A stretch of 56,851 nucleotides of DNA from Hoylesella timonensis S9-PR14 (GTDB taxonomy: Bacteria; Bacteroidota; Bacteroidia; Bacteroidales; Bacteroidaceae). The stretch spans positions 1 through 56,851 of the forward strand of contig NZ_JRPQ01000272.1 in assembly GCF_000762405.1 (NCBI RefSeq). The letters run 5' to 3'. Both the position numbers and the translations under genes were made by a program. This document shows positions 8,825 through 17,440 of this stretch, piece after piece. Each line of letters opens with the position of its first letter. Position 1 is the first letter of the stretch. The notes beneath the pieces were generated by a model. The model ran no database searches. It was given only the letters and a program-made list of their open reading frames with translations, and was not told the origin of the DNA.

Positions 8825-10195
8825 ATGAGTAAACAAAAAAAGTTTATACTTCAGGAGAACGAAATACCTACACAATGGTATAACATTCAGGCAGACATGG
8901 TGAACAAACCTTTGCCTTTACTAAATCCAAAAACAAAGCAACCTGTCACAGTAGAAGATTTAGCGCACATCTTTAATTTAGAGTGCTCTAAACAAGAGTT
9001 AGATACACAACATGCTTGGATTGATATTCCCGAACCCGTACGTGAAATGTACACCTACTATCGTGCAACACCCCTTGTACGGGCATACGCATTGGAAAAA
9101 GCACTTGACACCCCTGCTCATATTTATTTCAAAAACGAAAGTGTCAATCCACTTGGCTCACATAAAATCAACTCGGCATTGGCACAATGCTACTATTGTA
9201 AACAAGAAGGCACTACAAATGTAACCACTGAGACAGGTGCTGGGCAGTGGGGAGCGGCTCTTAGTTATGCGGCAAAGATTTTTGGTTTGGAAGCCGCTGT
9301 GTATCAAGTCAAGATTTCCATGCAGCAAAAACCTTATCGTAGCAGTATTATGCGCACCTTTGGCGCAACCGTAGAAGGTTCGCCCTCTATGTCTACACGC
9401 GCAGGAAAAGATATCATCACCCGTGACCCTCACCATCAAGGAAGTCTTGGAACAGCCATTTCAGAAGCGATAGAATTAGCTACTACCACTCCTCACTGCA
9501 AGTACACCCTGGGTTCGGTACTTAATCATGTATCGTTACACCAAACAGTGATTGGATTGGAAGCTGAAAAACAAATGGCAATGGCAGGCGAATATCCCGA
9601 CAAAGTTATCGCCTGTTTTGGAGGTGGTAGCAACTTCTCTGGGCTTGCCTTCCCCTTTATGCGCCATAACTTACTGGACGGAAAACAGACAGAGTTTATC
9701 GCTGCCGAACCCAGCAGTTGTCCCAAACTAACCAGAGGCAAGTTTGAATACGACTTTGGTGACGAGGCTGGTTATACTCCCCTATTGCCGATGTACACTT
9801 TAGGTCACGATTTCAAGCCTGCCAACATCCATGCTGGCGGTCTTCGCTATCACGGTGCAGGCACCATTATCTCACAACTGGTAAAAGATAAGTTGATGCA
9901 TGGCGTTGATATTCCACAACTGGAAGCCTTCGATGCAGGGCTGTTGTTTTCACGAACAGAAGGAATTATCCCAGCACCTGAGAGTTGTCATGCCATTGCC
10001 TCCACGATTCGTGAAGCCAAGAAATGCAAAGAAAGTGGCGAAGCCAAAGTACTTTTATTCAGTCTTTCTGGTCACGGCCTCATTGACATGACTGCCTACG
10101 AGAGCTATCTCAGCGGTGACTTGCGCAACTACACGATTAGTGACGAAGACATCGCTCAAAGTTTGCAGAATGTTCCGCAAGTTCCAATGAAATAA
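8825..10195 (+). CDS. trpB: TrpB2-type tryptophan synthase beta subunit
   Basis: A 456-aa fold-type II PLP enzyme. The PLP lysine lies in NPLGSHKINSA (Lys114), followed by ETGAGQWG, which holds the catalytic glutamate region. A phosphate-binding glycine-rich loop CFGGGSNFSG is near residue 265, and SGHG occurs toward the C-terminus. The extended N-terminus (PTQWYNIQADM..PLLNPKT) and the length point to the TrpB2 group (TIGR01415, trpB_rel) rather than the roughly 400-aa TrpB1. TrpB2 condenses indole with serine, and some members use O-phosphoserine. No trpA or other trp gene is nearby, so it may salvage free indole. It has its own promoter at 8720 and probably ends at the hairpin at 10199. 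Confidence 0.9.
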   Translation: MSKQKKFILQENEIPTQWYNIQADMVNKPLPLLNPKTKQPVTVEDLAHIFNLECSKQELDTQHAWIDIPEPVREMYTYYRATPLVRAYALEKALDTPAHIYFKNESVNPLGSHKINSALAQCYYCKQEGTTNVTTETGAGQWGAALSYAAKIFGLEAAVYQVKISMQQKPYRSSIMRTFGATVEGSPSMSTRAGKDIITRDPHHQGSLGTAISEAIELATTTPHCKYTLGSVLNHVSLHQTVIGLEAEKQMAMAGEYPDKVIACFGGGSNFSGLAFPFMRHNLLDGKQTEFIAAEPSSCPKLTRGKFEYDFGDEAGYTPLLPMYTLGHDFKPANIHAGGLRYHGAGTIISQLVKDKLMHGVDIPQLEAFDAGLLFSRTEGIIPAPESCHAIASTIREAKKCKESGEAKVLLFSLSGHGLIDMTAYESYLSGDLRNYTISDEDIAQSLQNVPQVPMK

Positions 10196-10198
10196 TGC

Positions 10199-10240
10199 CA
10201 CGATGCGAACCAAGAGAAATATCTTGGTTAAGCTATCGTG
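10199..10240 (+). other. Two-part stem-loop after trpB2
   Basis: Outer arms CACGAT (10199-10204) and ATCGTG (10235-10240) enclose inner arms AACCAAGA (10208-10215) and TCTTGGTT (10222-10229). No T-run follows, so it could define the 3' end of the trpB2 mRNA by processing or weak termination. Confidence 0.5.
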
Positions 10241-10444
10241 CCAACGGCTCTACATCTCAATAGGTTGAATGCGAGACCCGTGGAAACAGAACTCCCTTGA
10301 CAAAGGCACTGTTATGGAACACAACAAATGATCGCTATATGATTGGTTTTTCACTGCGCACATGATAACATCCACAAAACAAGTCCTATCTGCTTAAGAT
10401 ATTCTGTATCGACTTAACTTGAATATTACCCTCCTGCATGGTTG

Positions 10445-10750
10445 ATGATGATGAAACAGAGAGATAGTATCGGACAGAGAGATAGTATCTATAAACTCTC
10501 TGAGCAGATAGAACTTGATTTGTCGTATTTCCCAACTTCTTTCATTTCGGAAGAGGACGAAGAGAAAATCTTAAAGAGTAACAAACTCCTATGCTGGTGA
10601 ACGAATATTCTTGGAAATTCAACCATCGCTGGTTTTAAGGATAGCAAGTAATCAAAATATGACTTGTTCAGACATCTGATGAAGACGGCTGTCCAATATA
10701 AATCAAGTATGAAGTGGCACGACTATGAGGCATACGTTGAAAGAATTTAA
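10445..10750 (+). pseudogene. Possible decayed reading frame with two in-frame stops
   Basis: From ATG 10445 one frame runs 101 codons to TAA at 10748, interrupted by TGA at 10598 and TAA at 10649. The parts look protein-like: an acidic helical N-part (about 51 codons, containing EQIELDLSYFPTSF) and a C-part (DLFRHLMKTAVQYKSS, ending YEAYVERI). A 15-nt direct repeat CAGAGAGATAGTATC occurs at 10457 and 10475. I do not recognise the family. It could be a relic of an accessory gene or a chance frame. Confidence 0.3.
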
Positions 10751-10822
10751 GATTTGTTAGTTCTTTTATCAAAACAAAGAAAGATTGATTACCTTTATAT
10801 CTTGGTCAAGACAACTGCTACT

Positions 10823-11205
10823 TTTGTCCTATTATTTTACCAAAAAACAGCTCTTGAAAATCTTCAAAATAGAAAAAATCAATAGGCAAATGACAGACAA
10901 AAATGGGCTGATTTTCACAAAATAAACGTCTCTTGAAACTAAAGCATTGACTTAACGCACTTAGAAACACCATTTAAGGCCGTTAGTAACATGTTACAAC
11001 AACATTAAAGCATGCAAATTCCAGCCTTAGAACAATGCTTTAGCTGCCAAGAAATGGTGAAAATGCAAATAAAAAGCAGAGGTATAAGTGTAACATCCAC
11101 AATATCAACAGATTATGAACATCGCTCATTTTTAGCGTATTTGCGACCAACTTTGGTGTTGGTTGTTTACACGCGAATTATGAGAGGCACTTTGTAAAGA
11201 AAATT
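10823..11205 (+). repeat. Dispersed structured repeat, copy A
   Basis: Box 1 TTTGTCCT is at 10823, followed by an A-run. Box 2 AAAATAGAAAAAAT is at 10866 (+43). The hairpin 11136-11173 (38 nt) starts at +313: CGTATTTGCGACCAAC pairs with GTTGGTTGTTTACACG with 11 Watson-Crick pairs, 2 wobbles and 3 mismatches. Box 3 TTTGTAAAGAAAA is at 11191 (+55 from the hairpin). It lies between the convergent trpB2 and cdsA genes. A 61-codon frame inside it is not credible as a gene. Confidence 0.75.
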
Positions 11206-11555
11206 CAGAATTAATTTTCCTTCCATGCAGCATACTATCAATTTTATATACGCTGTTTTGTGGGTGCTTTTTGCAGTAACAATATCAGTCTAAAATGAAA
11301 GTGCTGTGATGGCTCGGTTTCATATAAAACGTGGATAGTTTCTGTACATTAGGGAAGCTGAGCAAATGAAAGCGATAAAATAGGAATTATCATCATAAAC
11401 CACATAGCAACAGTAGAATTAATCACCGGTGCAAAATCTGAAAGTTTGATAATGCAGATGGGTGAAAATGACAAAAGGTTGGCAGCTCGTAGAACCTACA
11501 CTATGATTATTTCATATCTAAATCCCAAACTTGAGTGATGTGACTTTTTACTTGT
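11206..11555. other. Gene-poor stretch with one possible C-terminal relic
   Basis: No credible intact gene is visible. On the plus strand a frame without an early start codon is open for 58 codons (11362-11535, stop TGA 11536) and reads protein-like near its end (DKRLAARRTYTMIISYLNP). It may be the tail of a lost gene. Together with 10445-10750 it suggests a decayed accessory region. Nothing regulatory for cdsA, which ends at 11556, was recognised. Confidence 0.3.
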
Positions 11556-12419
11556 TTATACCAAAGTTAGACTATAAAGATAAACCACGGAAGCAGGAAT
11601 AGCCATGAGGGATGAGTCGAATCGGTCGAGGATTCCTCCGTGTCCTGGCAATATATTGCCGCTATCCTTGATGCCCAAGGTGCGCTTCAATAATGATTCT
11701 ACCAAATCTCCCAAAGTGCCAAAAACGACAACTACTAATCCTAACCCAAGCCATTCTATGAGATTAAGTCCTGATAAGTTCTCCCCTTGCGACTCGATAT
11801 AGTACATAATGGAAGCTACAATCAAAATAAGGATACCGCCTCCGATGCTTCCTTCCCAACTTTTGGCAGGTGATATGCGGGGGAAGAGTTTGTGCTTTCC
11901 GAAAAGCGACCCTGTGCAATAGGCGCCAGTGTCATTGGTCCATAAAAATATAAAAATGCTTAGTGGCAAAAGATAATAATAGTAGTTCAGCCCATCTGCA
12001 GCTTGTCTAAAGGCGATAACGTTAATCGTGGACAACGGTAGGGCAATGTACATTTGCGAAAGCATTGTGTACGCCCAGTCGTTGACGCTGTCACTGCTCT
12101 TGGTATATAGTCCGCTGATGAAGAGATAAATAATAGTCAACAGATAAGGAACAAAGACGGCATTTGTTTGAATGGCTCCGCTATTCACGCCTGCTACTGC
12201 CAAAAAGAAATACACACCTGCAACTGTGGTGATACGCCGGTTCACGTTTACGTGTTTATATTCATTGACTAAGCCTGTAAATTCCCAAGTAGCCAGACCT
12301 GTGATGAGTGCAAAAACAACTATCATATTAACGGACTGTAAAAAGCTCGTCACCATGATGGCTACGAACAGAATACCAGTAATGCTTCTTGTGATGAGAT
12401 TTTTTTGTTTTGATGTCAT
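11556..12419 (-). CDS. cdsA: Phosphatidate cytidylyltransferase CdsA
   Basis: A 287-aa polytopic membrane protein with about 7-8 hydrophobic helices. The C-terminal family signature is clear: SPAKSWEGSIGG, then GDLVESLLKR, GIKDSGNILPGHGG and LDRFDS, which carry the conserved acidic residues for Mg-CTP. The enzyme makes CDP-diacylglycerol from CTP and phosphatidic acid, the branch point for phosphatidylethanolamine and anionic phospholipids. It starts 14 nt after ftsH and is the last gene of rsfS-ftsH-cdsA, so it is probably co-transcribed with both. Confidence 0.93.
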   Translation of the reverse strand: MTSKQKNLITRSITGILFVAIMVTSFLQSVNMIVVFALITGLATWEFTGLVNEYKHVNVNRRITTVAGVYFFLAVAGVNSGAIQTNAVFVPYLLTIIYLFISGLYTKSSDSVNDWAYTMLSQMYIALPLSTINVIAFRQAADGLNYYYYLLPLSIFIFLWTNDTGAYCTGSLFGKHKLFPRISPAKSWEGSIGGGILILIVASIMYYIESQGENLSGLNLIEWLGLGLVVVVFGTLGDLVESLLKRTLGIKDSGNILPGHGGILDRFDSSLMAIPASVVYLYSLTLV

Positions 12420-12433
12420 GGATGTAAAAAATT

Positions 12434-14455
12434 TTAGCTCTCTTTCAATGCCCGTTGATGTTCCTCTTCTGCCGCCTTCACTTCGTCTGGCATATCTTCT
12501 AACTTAGGTTCATTGTCTTGCATGATTTCCTGTGAACGGCTAATCCATGGGCGTTTCCCAAATATCTTTTCTACATCTTCGGCAAAAATCACCTCACGAG
12601 TTTGCAATAGTTCTGCCAAACGAGCATGACCCTCTTTATGTTCCGTGAGAATCTGCTTGGCACGCGCATATTGGTCGTTAATCATCTTCAATACTTCGCT
12701 GTCAATAATCTTCGCCGTTGTTTCAGAATATGGTTTTTGGAACTGATAGTCTTGGTTGTTATAATAGCTGATGTTAGGCAACACTTCGCTCATTCCTGCG
12801 TACGCAATCATGCTATATGAAGTCTTGGTGGCACGCTCCAAATCGTTGAGTGCGCCTGTCGAAATATGCCCTGTACACAACTCTTCTGCTGCACGTCCAC
12901 CTAACAGGGCGCACAACTCATCCAACATTTGCTCTTTGGTCGTAATCTGACGCTCTTCGGGAAGATACCATGCAGCTCCCAATGCTCTACCACGAGGTAC
13001 AATAGAAACTTTGACAAGTGGGTTGGCATGCTCGCAGAACCAAGATACCGTGGCGTGTCCTGCTTCGTGCAAGGCAATGGTACGTTTCTCATTGGCAGTA
13101 ATTATCTTGGTTTTCTTTTCCAGTCCGCCAATTATTCTATCCACTGCATCCAAGAAATCTTGTTTTCCTACACTTTTCTTGTTATGCCGTGCCGCAATCA
13201 GAGCAGCCTCATTACAAACATTCGCAATGTCTGCTCCAGAGAAGCCTGGCGTCTGTCTGGAGAGAAAGTCAATGTCTAAGTCTGGAGATGTCTTTACCTT
13301 TCTCAGGTGAACCAAGAATATTTCTTTTCTTTCAGGTAAGTCAGGGAGGTCGACACTGATTTGTCTATCAAAGCGACCCGCACGCAACAGTGCGCTATCT
13401 AACATGTCTGCACGGTTGGTGGCAGCTAAGATAATCACACCACTATTGGTGCCAAAGCCATCCATCTCGGTGAGTAAGGCATTCAAAGTGTTTTCACGCT
13501 CGTCGTTGCCCCCCATGGATGGGTTCTTACTTCGTGCCCTACCGACAGCGTCAATCTCATCGATAAAAATAATCGAGGGAGACTTCTCTTTAGCTTGGCG
13601 GAACAAATCGCGCACGCGACTGGCTCCCACGCCCACAAACATCTCTACGAAATCCGAACCGCTCATCGAGAAGAAAGGCACTCCAGCCTCGCCTGCAACA
13701 GCCTTGGCAAGAAGAGTTTTACCTGTTCCAGGAGGCCCTACCAACAATGCACCTTTAGGAATTTTACCGCCTAAGTCAGTATATCTATGAGGATTCTTCA
13801 AGAAGTCAACAATTTCTTGTACTTCCTGTTTAGCACCAGCCTGTCCAGCCACGTCCTTAAAGGTAACGCCAATGTCATTACCCTTTTCGTACATCTTTGC
13901 TTTGCTCTTACCGACATTGAAGACACCACCGCCTGCACCGCCAGCTCCTCCACCCATTCGGCGCATGAATAGAATCCACAAGACAATCAGGAAGATGGGG
14001 AATGAGAGATTCATGAGGATGTTCCAAAACTCGCTACCACTCTCGTTTTCATAGCTAAACCTTGTTAGTTTTCCTGCTTGCCGTTCAGCCATCAGGAACT
14101 TTTCCAATTCAGAAACAGAGCCGAATTCAACTTCTAAGTAGGGTGAAGTGCCTGTTTGCTTAGCTGTAGCCTTGAATATCTCACGGATATATTTAGGCTT
14201 AACAAACATCTTCAGCGTACTCTTGTCTTTATTAATCACGACATTGTCAGCATAACCTTTGGCAACATACTGCTGAAACACTGTATAGTCAGCTTTTTTG
14301 CTGGTGTTTGGAGCAGATAACAGATTACCCCCATTGGTCAAAATGAGGATACCCAAGACGATAGCTACCAATGCATAAATCCAGTTCATATTGAATTTAG
14401 GCATCTTGGGTTGATTGTCGTTATTATTATTGTAAGGATTTTTGTTGTTGTCCAT
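12434..14455 (-). CDS. ftsH: ATP-dependent zinc metalloprotease FtsH
   Basis: This 673-aa protein has an Asn-rich cytoplasmic start, TM1 (about 24-41), a periplasmic domain (about 45-140) and TM2 (about 143-164). The AAA+ domain follows, with Walker A GPPGTGKT (240-247), Walker B IIFIDEID (about 295-302) and the SRH. The M41 peptidase domain has the zinc motif HEAGH (463-467). FtsH forms a membrane hexamer that extracts and degrades misassembled membrane proteins and regulatory substrates. A glycine-rich GGGAGGAGGG linker (about 168-177) follows TM2. It is the middle gene of an operon, 49 nt downstream of rsfS and 14 nt upstream of cdsA. No separate promoter core is evident. Confidence 0.96.
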   Translation of the reverse strand: MDNNKNPYNNNNDNQPKMPKFNMNWIYALVAIVLGILILTNGGNLLSAPNTSKKADYTVFQQYVAKGYADNVVINKDKSTLKMFVKPKYIREIFKATAKQTGTSPYLEVEFGSVSELEKFLMAERQAGKLTRFSYENESGSEFWNILMNLSFPIFLIVLWILFMRRMGGGAGGAGGGVFNVGKSKAKMYEKGNDIGVTFKDVAGQAGAKQEVQEIVDFLKNPHRYTDLGGKIPKGALLVGPPGTGKTLLAKAVAGEAGVPFFSMSGSDFVEMFVGVGASRVRDLFRQAKEKSPSIIFIDEIDAVGRARSKNPSMGGNDERENTLNALLTEMDGFGTNSGVIILAATNRADMLDSALLRAGRFDRQISVDLPDLPERKEIFLVHLRKVKTSPDLDIDFLSRQTPGFSGADIANVCNEAALIAARHNKKSVGKQDFLDAVDRIIGGLEKKTKIITANEKRTIALHEAGHATVSWFCEHANPLVKVSIVPRGRALGAAWYLPEERQITTKEQMLDELCALLGGRAAEELCTGHISTGALNDLERATKTSYSMIAYAGMSEVLPNISYYNNQDYQFQKPYSETTAKIIDSEVLKMINDQYARAKQILTEHKEGHARLAELLQTREVIFAEDVEKIFGKRPWISRSQEIMQDNEPKLEDMPDEVKAAEEEHQRALKES

Positions 14456-14504
14456 AATTATTATTTAGCAGTGACAGCAAGTAGACATCAAAATTGATGC
14501 CAAC

Positions 14505-14864
14505 TTAATCAATGTTTGGTATTTTGGTCAATTTGGCATCTTCCCATAAGTTTTCAAGATCATAGAACGCTCTTGTTTCTGGTAAAAACACATGTACCAG
14601 CACATCTGCAAAATCAATAGCAACCCACTGATTGAGACCTAATCCCACGACATTGATGGGTTTCTCCTTCAAATCTTTGTGGACAGTTACTCCTACCGAT
14701 TCTGAAATTGCTTCTACTTGTGCAGGAGAGTTACCTTGGCAAATTACAAAGTAGTTGGCAATAGCTCCATCGATGTCACTCAGGTCTGCAATAATGATAT
14801 CTTGTCCTTTTTTCTCTTGAATTCCTTTGGTAATAGTTTTAACCAATTGGTTTGATGATTTCAT
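14505..14864 (-). CDS. rsfS: Ribosomal silencing factor RsfS
   Basis: A 119-aa protein of the RsfS/Iojap (DUF143) family. Typical blocks are KGQDIIIADLSDI, ANYFVICQGNSPAQVEAIS and NQWVAIDFADVLVHVFLPETRAFYDLENLW. The family binds ribosomal protein uL14 and blocks joining of the 30S subunit, lowering translation in starvation. It is the first gene of the operon with ftsH and cdsA. A promoter core (TAACTTTG, minus strand 14912-14905) lies about 40 nt upstream of the ATG. Confidence 0.92.
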   Translation of the reverse strand: MKSSNQLVKTITKGIQEKKGQDIIIADLSDIDGAIANYFVICQGNSPAQVEAISESVGVTVHKDLKEKPINVVGLGLNQWVAIDFADVLVHVFLPETRAFYDLENLWEDAKLTKIPNID

Positions 14865-14904
14865 TCAGTTATATCAAGTATAATTTATCTGTAATAATAT
14901 TCCA

Positions 14905-14912
14905 CAAAGTTA
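14905..14912 (-). promoter_or_regulatory. -7 box (TAACTTTG) of rsfS-ftsH-cdsA
   Basis: CAAAGTTA on the plus strand is TAACTTTG in the direction of transcription. The predicted leader is about 34 nt. Confidence 0.6.
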
Positions 14913-15006
14913 ATGGTAAATAACCGAAAAAGGTAGAAAATAAGGATTAAATTTATTTTTTTAAGAAAAAACTGTCTTTTCTTATGGTCATCTCAAAAAT
15001 AAATAG

Positions 15007-15014
15007 TAATTTTG
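15007..15014 (+). promoter_or_regulatory. -7 box (TAATTTTG) of tRNA-Gln
   Basis: TAATTTTG followed by GCAGCGC lies 31 nt before the tRNA 5' end, implying a short 5' leader removed by RNase P. Confidence 0.6.
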
Positions 15015-15045
15015 CAGCGCAATTTAGTAATTGTACTTTCAATAT

Positions 15046-15119
15046 TGGGATATGGTGTAATGGTAACACTACAGATTCTGGTCCTGTCATTCTTGGTTCG
15101 AGTCCGAGTATCCCAACCA
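15046..15119 (+). tRNA. tRNA-Gln (anticodon CUG)
   Basis: The acceptor stem TGGGATA pairs with TATCCCA, with discriminator A and an encoded CCA (15117-15119). The D-arm is GGTGTAATGGTAACACC-like. The anticodon loop TTCTGGT gives CUG, and the T-arm contains GGTTCGAGTCC. The U1-A72 first pair fits tRNA-Gln identity as in E. coli. Position 31-39, which closes the anticodon loop, is an A-C mismatch. A 143-codon frame over this gene is a readthrough artefact. Confidence 0.93.
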
Positions 15120-15239
15120 TTATAAAGGTGTTTTCTTCTCATAGAAAGCACTTTTTTGATTTTCTAAAGACAGCATCCTCGCCATCTTCATCCATTAAAT
15201 GGGGTCAACGACGGTTGCTTTTCATGTTTTTTAAGTGTA

Positions 15240-15247
15240 TAATTTTG
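15240..15247 (+). promoter_or_regulatory. -7 box (TAATTTTG) of msrAB
   Basis: TAATTTTG predicts a start near 15254, upstream of all candidate msrAB start codons (TTG 15291, GTG 15300, ATG 15351, ATG 15399). Confidence 0.55.
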
Positions 15248-15299
15248 CGATGCTTCAAATTTTTCCATAGATTTGTAAATCATCAAACGATTGACTCGG

Positions 15300-16370
15300 G
15301 TGAGAAAAATATGTTATCAAATACCTTGTTTGCTATTGGCTTTTCTGTGGATGAGTTGTCATGGGCGAGCACAAATAGCTACGGAAAAAGAATCAAATAT
15401 GAAGGAACAAGCTGAATTGTACCTGGCAGGTGGTTGCTTCTGGGGTACGGAACACTTTCTAAAGCAAATCAATGGAGTTCTCCACACAGAAGTGGGATAT
15501 GCAAATGGACATGGACAAAATCCGTCTTATGAGGAGGTTTGTGCGGACCAGACAGGTTTTGCAGAAACGGTACATGTCGTTTATAACCCTCAAATACTGC
15601 GTATTTCTTTGCTTCTACAATTGTATTTTAGAACGATAGACCCTACCTCTTTAAATAAACAAGGTGGGGATGTCGGTACACAGTATCGTACAGGTATTTA
15701 TTATACCGATGCACATGATTTTCCTTTGATACAAGCCGAGATGGCAAAACTCGGTACGCAATACACGAAGAAGCTACAGATTGAGGTGTTGCCACTTAGA
15801 AATTTCTATGCTGCAGAAGACTATCATCAGGATTATTTAGATAAGAACCCGAGTGGATACTGCCATGTTCCGCAAGCTTTGATGGCGTATGCACGTGTTG
15901 CCAACAAGGATACAACAGAATCTTCACGATATGTGAAGAAAACGGATGCTGAACTGAAGCGGGTGTTAACACCTCTGCAATACGAGGTTACCCAGCATGC
16001 TGCCACCGAACGTCCTTATGACAATGCGTACAATGATGAGTTTAGACCAGGCATCTATGTGGACATCACCACTGGCGAACCGCTATTTTTGAGTACCGAT
16101 AAGTTTGAGTCGGGCTGTGGCTGGCCTGCATTCAGCAAACCTATTGACCCGCATTTCTTGGAAGAAAAGCAAGATTCGTCTCACGGTATGCAACGCACCG
16201 AGGTGCGAAGTGCTAAAGGTCAAGCACATTTGGGACATGTTTTTAAGGATGGACCTAAAGACAGAGGCGGATTGAGATATTGTATTAACAGTGCTTCTTT
16301 GCGTTTTATTCCTCGGGAAGAAATGAAAGCACAAGGATATGAAAAATACCTAATTTTGCTGGAGCATTGA
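15300..16370 (+). CDS. msrAB: Fused peptide-methionine sulfoxide reductase MsrA/MsrB
   Basis: This fusion repairs both epimers of oxidised methionine. The MsrA half (about residues 40-200) starts with the catalytic GCFWG motif (Cys about 46). The MsrB half (about 210-350) has the CGWPAF motif and the catalytic Cys in [11 protein letters not shown]. MsrB zinc CxxC pairs are not evident. With the GTG start at 15300 the N-terminus is MRKICYQIP followed by [10 protein letters not shown], a signal or lipoprotein signal, placing the enzyme in the envelope. An ATG at 15399 with purine-rich upstream sequence would give a cytoplasmic form, so the start is uncertain. It follows tRNA-Gln and precedes a nitroreductase. 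Confidence 0.9.
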   Translation: MRKICYQIPCLLLAFLWMSCHGRAQIATEKESNMKEQAELYLAGGCFWGTEHFLKQINGVLHTEVGYANGHGQNPSYEEVCADQTGFAETVHVVYNPQILRISLLLQLYFRTIDPTSLNKQGGDVGTQYRTGIYYTDAHDFPLIQAEMAKLGTQYTKKLQIEVLPLRNFYAAEDYHQDYLDKNPSGYCHVPQALMAYARVANKDTTESSRYVKKTDAELKRVLTPLQYEVTQHAATERPYDNAYNDEFRPGIYVDITTGEPLFLSTDKFESGCGWPAFSKPIDPHFLEEKQDSSHGMQRTEVRSAKGQAHLGHVFKDGPKDRGGLRYCINSASLRFIPREEMKAQGYEKYLILLEH

Positions 16371-16444
16371 GATAAGATATTTTAGATATCGGTTGAACAG
16401 CGATAGGATATTTTTCTCTTAAAAAAGAACAAAAACTAATAGAT

Positions 16445-17170
16445 ATGAGTTTACAAGATATTTTGAACTATAGGCGTGCTGTAAGGCATTACGACCCTAC
16501 TAAACCATTGGATAATGAGCGTGTAAAACATTGTTTAAAGTTAGCTACATTGGCTCCTACGAGTTCGAACATGCAACTGTGGGAATGCTATCATGTCACA
16601 GATCCTGCGGTACTTAAAAAGTTGGCACATGCACAGTTGGATCAACAAACAGCGACAACCGCCCAACAAATGGTTGTCTTTGTTACTCGAAGAGATAAGC
16701 ATCGGGCGCATGCCAAGGCTGTAAAAGCTTTTGAAATTGAGAATGTGAGGCGGAACAGTCCTGCAGAGAAACACGAGAAGCGCATCAAGAAATGGAAGTT
16801 GTATTACGATTTTGTGATGCCTTTTTTCTACACACGTTGTTTTGGTTTGCTTGGCTTAATACGTAAACTCTTGGCACAAGTCATCGGTTTGTTTCATCCC
16901 ATCGTGAAACAAGTGACCGAAGCAGATACACGAATAACCGTTCATAAAAGTTGTGCCCTTGCAGTACAGACGTTTATGTTGGCTATGAGTGAAGAGGGAT
17001 ATGACACCTGTCCAGTGGAAGGCTTTGACAGTTGGTTGGTCAAGAAGGCTTTAGGCTTACCTTATTGTTCCGAGATTAACATGATTATCACTTGCGGCAT
17101 TCGCCTACCCGATGGTGTTTGGAGCGATCGCTATCGCTTGCCGTTTCAGGAAATGTATCATCATGTATAA
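16445..17170 (+). CDS. Nitroreductase-family protein
   Basis: A 241-aa FMN-dependent nitroreductase-superfamily protein. The N-terminus ILNYRRAVRHYDP matches the RRSxR-type FMN-phosphate region, and LATLAPTSSNMQLWE matches the APSxxNxQPW FMN motif. A C-terminal block with EGYDTCPVEGFD and an ITCGIRLPDG strand ends the fold. A basic, hydrophobic insertion (about 85-155) with FVMPFFYTRCFGLLGLI is longer than in small nitroreductases and may be a membrane-contact or dimerisation element. The substrate is unknown. It lies 74 nt after msrAB on the same strand and could share its transcript, consistent with redox stress but not proof of it. Confidence 0.8.
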   Translation: MSLQDILNYRRAVRHYDPTKPLDNERVKHCLKLATLAPTSSNMQLWECYHVTDPAVLKKLAHAQLDQQTATTAQQMVVFVTRRDKHRAHAKAVKAFEIENVRRNSPAEKHEKRIKKWKLYYDFVMPFFYTRCFGLLGLIRKLLAQVIGLFHPIVKQVTEADTRITVHKSCALAVQTFMLAMSEEGYDTCPVEGFDSWLVKKALGLPYCSEINMIITCGIRLPDGVWSDRYRLPFQEMYHHV

Positions 17171-17353
17171 GTAGTTTCATGTTCGCATGTCTCGCAAGTC
17201 CTTGACTTGATGGTGAGGTTTCATGAAGTTGGGTCGGTTTATCACCACAAACGGGCAGCTTGATAGCGCTTTACGCAATGGAATTGTAGCGAAGAATTTT
17301 AATTTCTATAACAACTCTCCATGTAAATGCGACGAATGAAGAAGATACATACA

Positions 17354-17386
17354 AAAATCCCAGCAGCATAGAACTGTTGGGATTTT
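17354..17386. terminator. Bidirectional terminator between nitroreductase and DUF349 genes
   Basis: A 13-bp stem (AAAATCCCAGCAG 17354-17366 with CTGTTGGGATTTT 17374-17386, one G-U pair) has A- and T-rich flanks on both sides, between convergent genes. Confidence 0.75.
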
Positions 17387-17440
17387 CAGATATCTTTGTT
17401 TGCTAATCGCAAAAGCTTTTAACTCTTCACGTTATAACGG

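Noticed and set aside
10823..11205. Repeat copies as IS elements or CRISPR
   Set aside because: No transposase frame, no terminal inverted repeats and no regular spacer-repeat pattern; length and internal structure fit a noncoding element instead.
14984..15415. 143-codon plus-strand frame
   Set aside because: It runs straight through the tRNA-Gln gene and its translation has no family features; artefact of an open frame in the tRNA.
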